Shown here one piece after another: positions 26,101 through 27,253 of a DNA stretch of 27,253 bases. Position 1 is the stretch's first letter. Every line of letters begins with the position of its first letter. This DNA is from a virus. The position numbers and the translations under genes are program-made. The DNA is taken from the IMG/VR virus record IMGVR_UViG_3300023178_000217, positions 1 to 27,253 of that record; one strand, written 5' to 3'. The notes below the pieces were generated by a model, which saw only the letters and a list, made by a program, of their open reading frames with translations, was not told the origin of the DNA and ran no database searches.

Positions 26101-27253
26101 CAATGGTACTTGGGAAGAATATGCTCAGTCAGGATATATGGAGGCCCGTGGTTCTTATCGTGCTCCAATCTTCTATGATTCAAATAATACTGGGTATTAC
26201 ATGGATCCACACTCTACTTCTAACGCAGCATTGCGTATTAGAGGTGGTACATTATATGGACCTAACCCAACTTGGGGAGCATATCTTGCAGTTGGTACTA
26301 ACGGACATTGGACTGGTTCTTATGCTTCTGTTGCTGCTACAAACGGTAACTTACACCTTGACGCAAGGTCAGGATACGGAACATATATTAACTGGTATGT
26401 AGGCGGAACAACTTACATTAACGGTACACTACAAGTTAACTTCATTTACGATAGAGATGATACAAACTATTATTGGAATGGTAATAGCATCTCTATGATG
26501 AACGATACAAGAAGTAATATTTTCTACGACAGAAATAATACAGCTTATTACTTCGGTTCAAGTTCAGGTGATGCAAGATTTAGAACTACAAGAGTTAATG
26601 AATGTTATAATGATGCATGGTTCAGAAACTATAATGCAGGCCAAGGTTTATATAACCAATCTACAGGTCGACATTTCTATAGCCCAGGTTCAAGTTATTG
26701 GCACTTAGATGGTGCTTCAGGTTCTGGTGGTTTAATTATATACGACCGTTATCAAGGTTCTCAAGGTTCAGGTACAGGCCGCCGTGGTTATCTCTATTAT
26801 GATGGTTCAGGTTTCGGTCTGTTAAACAGTTCAGGAAACTGGGGTTTAAGACTTAACCCAGGAAATTCATACGCTGAAATTTATAGAAATCTTTATGTTG
26901 GAACTGACGTAAGAGCTCCAATTTATTACGACAGAAACAATACTGCTTACTACTTCAATGGTGCATCTGCTCATAGTACAAGATTTGAAGGTGTAAGTAA
27001 TAGAACAATGGCTTGGTTAAATCAGCCAGGACATACAAGAGATAGTGGTGAATATTACAGAGCAAGACCTCGTATAACAAGTAATACTGATTATTGGACT
27101 GGTGCGATGGGTTGGGGTCGTCAAGACATGACCAACACTGTTGCTGATTGGGGTTCAGGATTTATTGATTCTTGGAGTAACCCACCTAACCAGCCTTCAG
27201 GTACATCTCACTGGGTTGGTGTTCAGGCATATCACTATTCTAATGGTTCAGCT
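17105..27253 (+). CDS. Giant tail-fibre protein with about 26 YYxDP repeats, 3' end outside window
   Basis: The frame runs without a stop from the ATG at 17105 (ten bases after GGGGAG) to the last base, 3383 codons, so the true protein is longer. The N-terminus (MANDKKFIVKNGLLTPENAV) is a phage-fibre start I recognise. Next come two DADTVDG..FLRSDADDT motifs (near 145 and 305) around a block shared with the preceding fibre. A short Ala/Thr/Gly-rich repeat follows (395-517). From about 523 the chain is built on degenerate copies of YD.NNT.YYxDPxxTSRF, separated by different beta modules: six HxGDTxTYxxF modules (to about 1210), three GYSINGR..GIYNDVDNEW modules (1498-1588, 1618-1707, 2942-3036), and one large beta-sandwich-like module (1818-2002, around FYSDYIPVAPGEELYGEISV) that could bind carbohydrate. 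No catalytic motif is visible; a C-terminal chaperone or receptor tip may lie beyond the window. It is probably a very long host-recognition fibre. Confidence 0.85.
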   Translation, partial: MANDKKFIVKNGLLTPENAVIGSNTDTGEQLQVTGDTVLTQGTQSTPTLKVTNSGGASAGTIVAQFEGDSDSLQIRNIGTGDYSITNPQQGNSIEFYDGTAGIVIKYAGSNKLAFTSTGTDFTGLSTTTIEGNRILTTADEGAGNGLDADTVDGLEASQFLRSDADDTAAGNIFFSQDIDVTGSAQIDTNLTVDGQAVIKAFLEAQQNASIAGSVTIGGDLTVSGNTTYVNTEEILLSDNVITLNANYTGSAPTENGGIEVERGTLANPKLVWNETNDYWQLEVGGSVLGRIITTADEGPGNGFDADTVDGLEAEQFLRSDADDTATGNITIEGDLTIGDDSGAAQIFFDGQGVNRTLYHQNGEIGFLNNAANWAMKSDASGDLEVERDVEAGRNVTAGASITAQNDITATTGDISATAGDVTAGDSITAQNNITATTGNIAASAGSVTAQTNVAATTGNVTAGDSVTAQNNVTATTGDVTAGNDVTAAQDITATSGNITASAGDIQATVGNVRAGEDVYGKKFIDVNDGNYIVNPNATSTMSRIDIDDYVRHRGDTDTYVGFNANDSAVISTGGTNRITVTNSAVTVQPDLYAPRLIDTNNNGYILDPSGTSTIHEIGVDDNVFHNGDTDTLLRFETATIDLDTDGTTRLTANNSGVTINGDLDVNGDITAVNGTFTGDLSASRFLDSDNTNYFVDPNSDSVLHSIGIDDWIVHNGDTNTYFGFNANDNIQFFTDATQRVEINGTNFTSTVDGIFPNLYAGRYYDLNNATYYLDPASNSRLNGIALVGTIFHDGDTDTYLNFNGANSFEVVTGNAQRLLVNNTYVLANNQMRSPIYYDNNNTNYYGDFASTSQMAQIDIDSYIRHRGDTNTYLGFDANDSITFVTGGAERVNITGANTTFFQPVIVQGDIQADRFVDRQNNAYYVNPADTSLAATFAGGIRIDAVSNYTRYDDNSGNGGIALAGHSDIASGQNTTVAISGNYSGGYSLMYLNRIDPTSNPFNNGQRYIEFRHDGAGGSSIRGDSSGNLYQILEGGTNWGWWTSGASEILIVDDSANIMMNAGASPTYTDGGDNTALTTTPSNAKVHVGGSIYLNGNNDGIIFGRGTASFLKDEELAFGWGGGWYMQDGTYLRVRNNKTIYSTGDAHLNRYYSYQNTAYYLDADGDSQLNTVDIDDYIRHRGDTNTLIGFSGNDTLLFQTNGVNRLQINNGAFRSRNNTVQFYSSGIEIQKQSNGGGVGLTVSDQNSGEQPGLSGLQQGSITFWHADGAVTTGSNAAWYFNSSEAITHYVFGTNGGAAGGNLVPVVNNSGSLGNSSYRWGSVYAGTGDFSGNVTGNNAYFYRYYDRNDSTYYADPASTSYQQFMNINVGNENIGGANSSTNGLMMRGNYNSNTWAHKLHKFDHGGGVPIYLSQTIGTAAWSPLQRWGTFSGSSGASNGGYTSQIFGSLRVDTATYSPIYYDLNDSSWFANPNGESRLNTIKLDGNAVILREPTGTFGSLAVSGGGRNGYEGFSINDRSVFMHDGGNVTGVYNDVDNQWFWYGERGGVMRLMHAGVERARTENGYFLANQQLRTPIFYDSNNTGYYVDPNNTSRFNAVQALRYYFNHATTYYADAASGDYGSMEVGGQKNGWAGYSIQGQWNFMSPSADRAGIYNDVDNEWAQQWYRNAGALIYYNGIVQAETRSGYLLANNQMRAPIYYDSNNTTYYLNPAAGNTNRALMIDGRIFRQGFDTSGDGNNNKLLEAQDYTHWIWNTATDWGIMWAGNNNPYRSHFSTSNPNEIVFIGNGNLRASIDLDTGDAHFNGTVSAGSFALNGGNENIEIIKTYGSGGADLVLFDGTEYFDKRVIKAMAPNESPLTGTTSEFVRTTDGPFAGSYVLQTSAYRTFYSDYIPVAPGEELYGEISVKRISGSGGLVYYGIERFDSQKRPIAGNTGTTYFVVGGANYTGTSWNTYRNHTTIPTSHTPYNGSDGGGCYYVRIRILMNYNSGGALRQFAGIMLKRRNAESNLLVDDLQVLDDVTIGGDATITGDLTVDDITADIIDARRFRDRDNTGYYIDPKDGSNVVGSWNWNNGSIENLNNLSFNDPGPQEGIRWKGGNEWKIYESPDNLSSNSGGNLQFTSGNGAGTYQMRLNTSGRMDVRGQIRTPIVYDLNDTAWYVDPHSGSRFKDLEIQDTRSSDILTVYRTGSAPGNYTAARTINQYGNHSWGIVHEFRVGDRSSQSVPSGTDRPSILFSSGYNSTTWSVGFGYVDNDFRIKQNHGHINQSWGTERFRINTSGEVIIGNNLYGSNAYFNRYYDRDNTGYYADPASTSVFNAMVFNGDVDFNGGANAINITSSDIRSDGNSSWTGNPGAGVGKIQMHSNRWYIVSNGNSNRIVQFRQNGSDRSYIANDGRLIGVGGTASQDWRAPIFYDTDNTGYYANPAGQSHFNTLTLAGNRIGFINTAFDAEIRVSDGNPDGTGADFVLWGDRVQYNARLITEVLHATRHMRAPVYYDANNASYYGDFGGVSYMNDVRANIFYERENTAYYFGSSQGDARMRNVRFNNVQIENGATITSVNNNGRIYLGGNLHIDAQNGLDIYMNYYSGRRFRSFSPGQYESFRVDTDRITYAFAQFRTPLIYDYNNTGYYLDMNNNSRFNDLQLRGLYVTTRYHTGSDFTAGTLVQTSIPATATNGASFVLEATGKSYSGDPPFMFTAQGYLYANTIINYSGQHIGKAGFSTMYMFQYNGVLCFWWPRVSYWNSFAVHVRNANGDDRNLVTSITNSSLPGGRTKERQVSMRTTAMYNVNINTGDMYAQRYYDSNNTFYYGDFASSSRMNEVNIYGSLRNQNGTPHYFYTSAGNLRGYIRATDSNDNHFEFATSGGEDFIFRDGGFGGSWNQIIRGNGHVLVSSRFDTPIMYDRNNTGYYADPASTSRFNTLRTNRLYPCYDNAGDVYLDWPSGNYGSIQTNGGGKGGWEGYSINGRYVLMSANNNEVGIYNDIDNEWMTIWRRNGRTEIFHNGTWEEYAQSGYMEARGSYRAPIFYDSNNTGYYMDPHSTSNAALRIRGGTLYGPNPTWGAYLAVGTNGHWTGSYASVAATNGNLHLDARSGYGTYINWYVGGTTYINGTLQVNFIYDRDDTNYYWNGNSISMMNDTRSNIFYDRNNTAYYFGSSSGDARFRTTRVNECYNDAWFRNYNAGQGLYNQSTGRHFYSPGSSYWHLDGASGSGGLIIYDRYQGSQGSGTGRRGYLYYDGSGFGLLNSSGNWGLRLNPGNSYAEIYRNLYVGTDVRAPIYYDRNNTAYYFNGASAHSTRFEGVSNRTMAWLNQPGHTRDSGEYYRARPRITSNTDYWTGAMGWGRQDMTNTVADWGSGFIDSWSNPPNQPSGTSHWVGVQAYHYSNGSA
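17756..18037 (+). repeat. Block shared with the upstream fibre gene (second copy)
   Basis: These 94 codons in the giant fibre match 13922-14197. Shared landmarks are GDLTVSGNTTYVNTE, LSDN.ITLNAN, EVERG, WNE.NDYW, GRIITT.DEG and GFDAD. Here the block ends in DADTVDGLEAEQFLRSD, whereas the upstream copy ends in DADLLDGQEGSHYLDF, so the similarity fades at that point. Confidence 0.85.
18287..18655 (+). repeat. Ala/Thr/Gly-rich repeat of six to seven residues
   Basis: About 18 units of six or seven codons follow each other, such as ITAQNN, ITATTGN, VTAGDS, VTATTGD, ITASAGD and IQATVGN. Each has the pattern [IV]-x-A-x-x-[GQ]-[DNS]. The bases reuse the words acagcaacaacagg and gcaggtgat. The regular hydrophobic first position and polar Asp/Asn/Ser last position suggest a beta-solenoid or triple beta-helix stalk. 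Antisense open frames here are by-products of the repeat. Confidence 0.85.
18727..20760 (+). repeat. Six HxGDTxTY fibre modules
   Basis: Six copies of a module of about 40 residues follow YYxDP repeats near 18730, 18950, 19215, 19450, 19675 and 20620. The pattern is ID[ID]D..xHxGDT[DN]T[YL]..F, then a strand with ITF.TGG..R[VIL], then a short N-rich turn. This is a theme I recognise from marine phage side-fibre proteins. The first five are evenly spaced at about 220-270 bases; the sixth follows after an insertion of unrelated Gly/Asn-rich sequence (about 19920-20550). Confidence 0.8.
21596..26210 (+). repeat. Three copies of a GYSINGR-GIYNDVDNEW fibre module
   Basis: Copies of about 90 residues lie at about 21596-21868, 21956-22225 and 25928-26210. 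Shared landmarks are GSxxxxG, GxxG[YW].G[YF]SI.[GD]R, a [FV][MF]M or MS strand, G[VI]YND[VI]DN[EQ]W, a short R[NG] turn and an exit into [RT][AT]PI[FY]YDSNNTGYY. The first two are adjacent and the third lies 3.7 kb downstream, which suggests duplication plus a long-range copy. Confidence 0.82.

Larger units (their letters stand above)
18670..27050 (+). repeat. About 26 degenerate YD.NNT.YYxDPxxTS repeats
   Basis: By eye the copies begin near 18673, 18893, 19163, 19394, 19616, 19850, 20558, 21133, 21478, 21830, 21908, 22194, 23238, 23549, 23992, 24333, 24579, 24656, 24960, 25497, 25797, 25877, 26169, 26444, 26519 and 26921. Most read [FY]YD.[ND]NT.YY.[DN][PF]..[TS]S. The DP is replaced by DF or FGS in some late copies. 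Spacing varies from about 25 to 350 residues because different modules sit between them. Some copies share a 17-base run (gctgacccagcaagtac at 21161, 24020 and 25825). Confidence 0.88.

Overview
The window looks like part of the late structural region of a contractile-tailed (T4-like) double-stranded DNA phage, most probably a marine one. The evidence is a low G+C content, very long same-strand genes with almost no spacing, two exact T4-type late promoter boxes (TATAAATA) and one weaker box, and protein repeats that I recognise from virion and tail-fibre proteins of marine T4-like phages infecting cyanobacteria or SAR11-type bacteria. The repeats are AKCxRD units, DADTVDG..FLRSD, HADTS..YGHV, YYTExELD, HxGDTxTY, YDxNNTxYYxDPxxTS and Gly-X-Gln collagen-like runs. 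The host cannot be read from the sequence. No replication, packaging, tRNA, CRISPR or insertion-sequence feature is visible.

All seven genes are on the + strand. They are: (1) the 3' part of a large virion protein with four clear AKCxRD repeats and a fifth degraded one (1-3081); (2) a 141-residue beta-rich small structural protein (3098-3523); (3) an 1826-residue collagen-like fibre with four inserted globular modules and a C-terminal peptidase S74 self-cleaving chaperone (3574-9054); (4) a 112-residue small structural protein (9198-9536); (5) a 1348-residue fibre with 54-residue tandem repeats (9533-13579); (6) a 1139-residue fibre with 162-228-residue repeats and a 15-residue Tyr-rich repeat (13622-17041); (7) a giant fibre frame that starts at 17105 and is still open at the right edge after 3383 codons, with about 26 degenerate YYxDP repeats.

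Transcription appears to be organised around late promoters upstream of genes 3, 4 and 7 (about 3528, 9152 and 17045) and a hairpin terminator after gene 3 (9103-9131). This suggests units gene 3, genes 4-5-6 and gene 7, with genes 1-2 read from upstream. Genes 4 and 5 overlap and are probably translationally coupled. The four fibre genes are best read as the phage's host-recognition equipment: long trimeric stalks built from repeats, with inserted beta domains that may bind surface glycans. Genes 6 and 7 share a 92-94-codon block, and genes 5 and 7 share the YYxDP repeat, so these genes appear to have exchanged or duplicated modules. Family-level assignments rest on motif recognition, not database searches; exact roles in the virion are inference.
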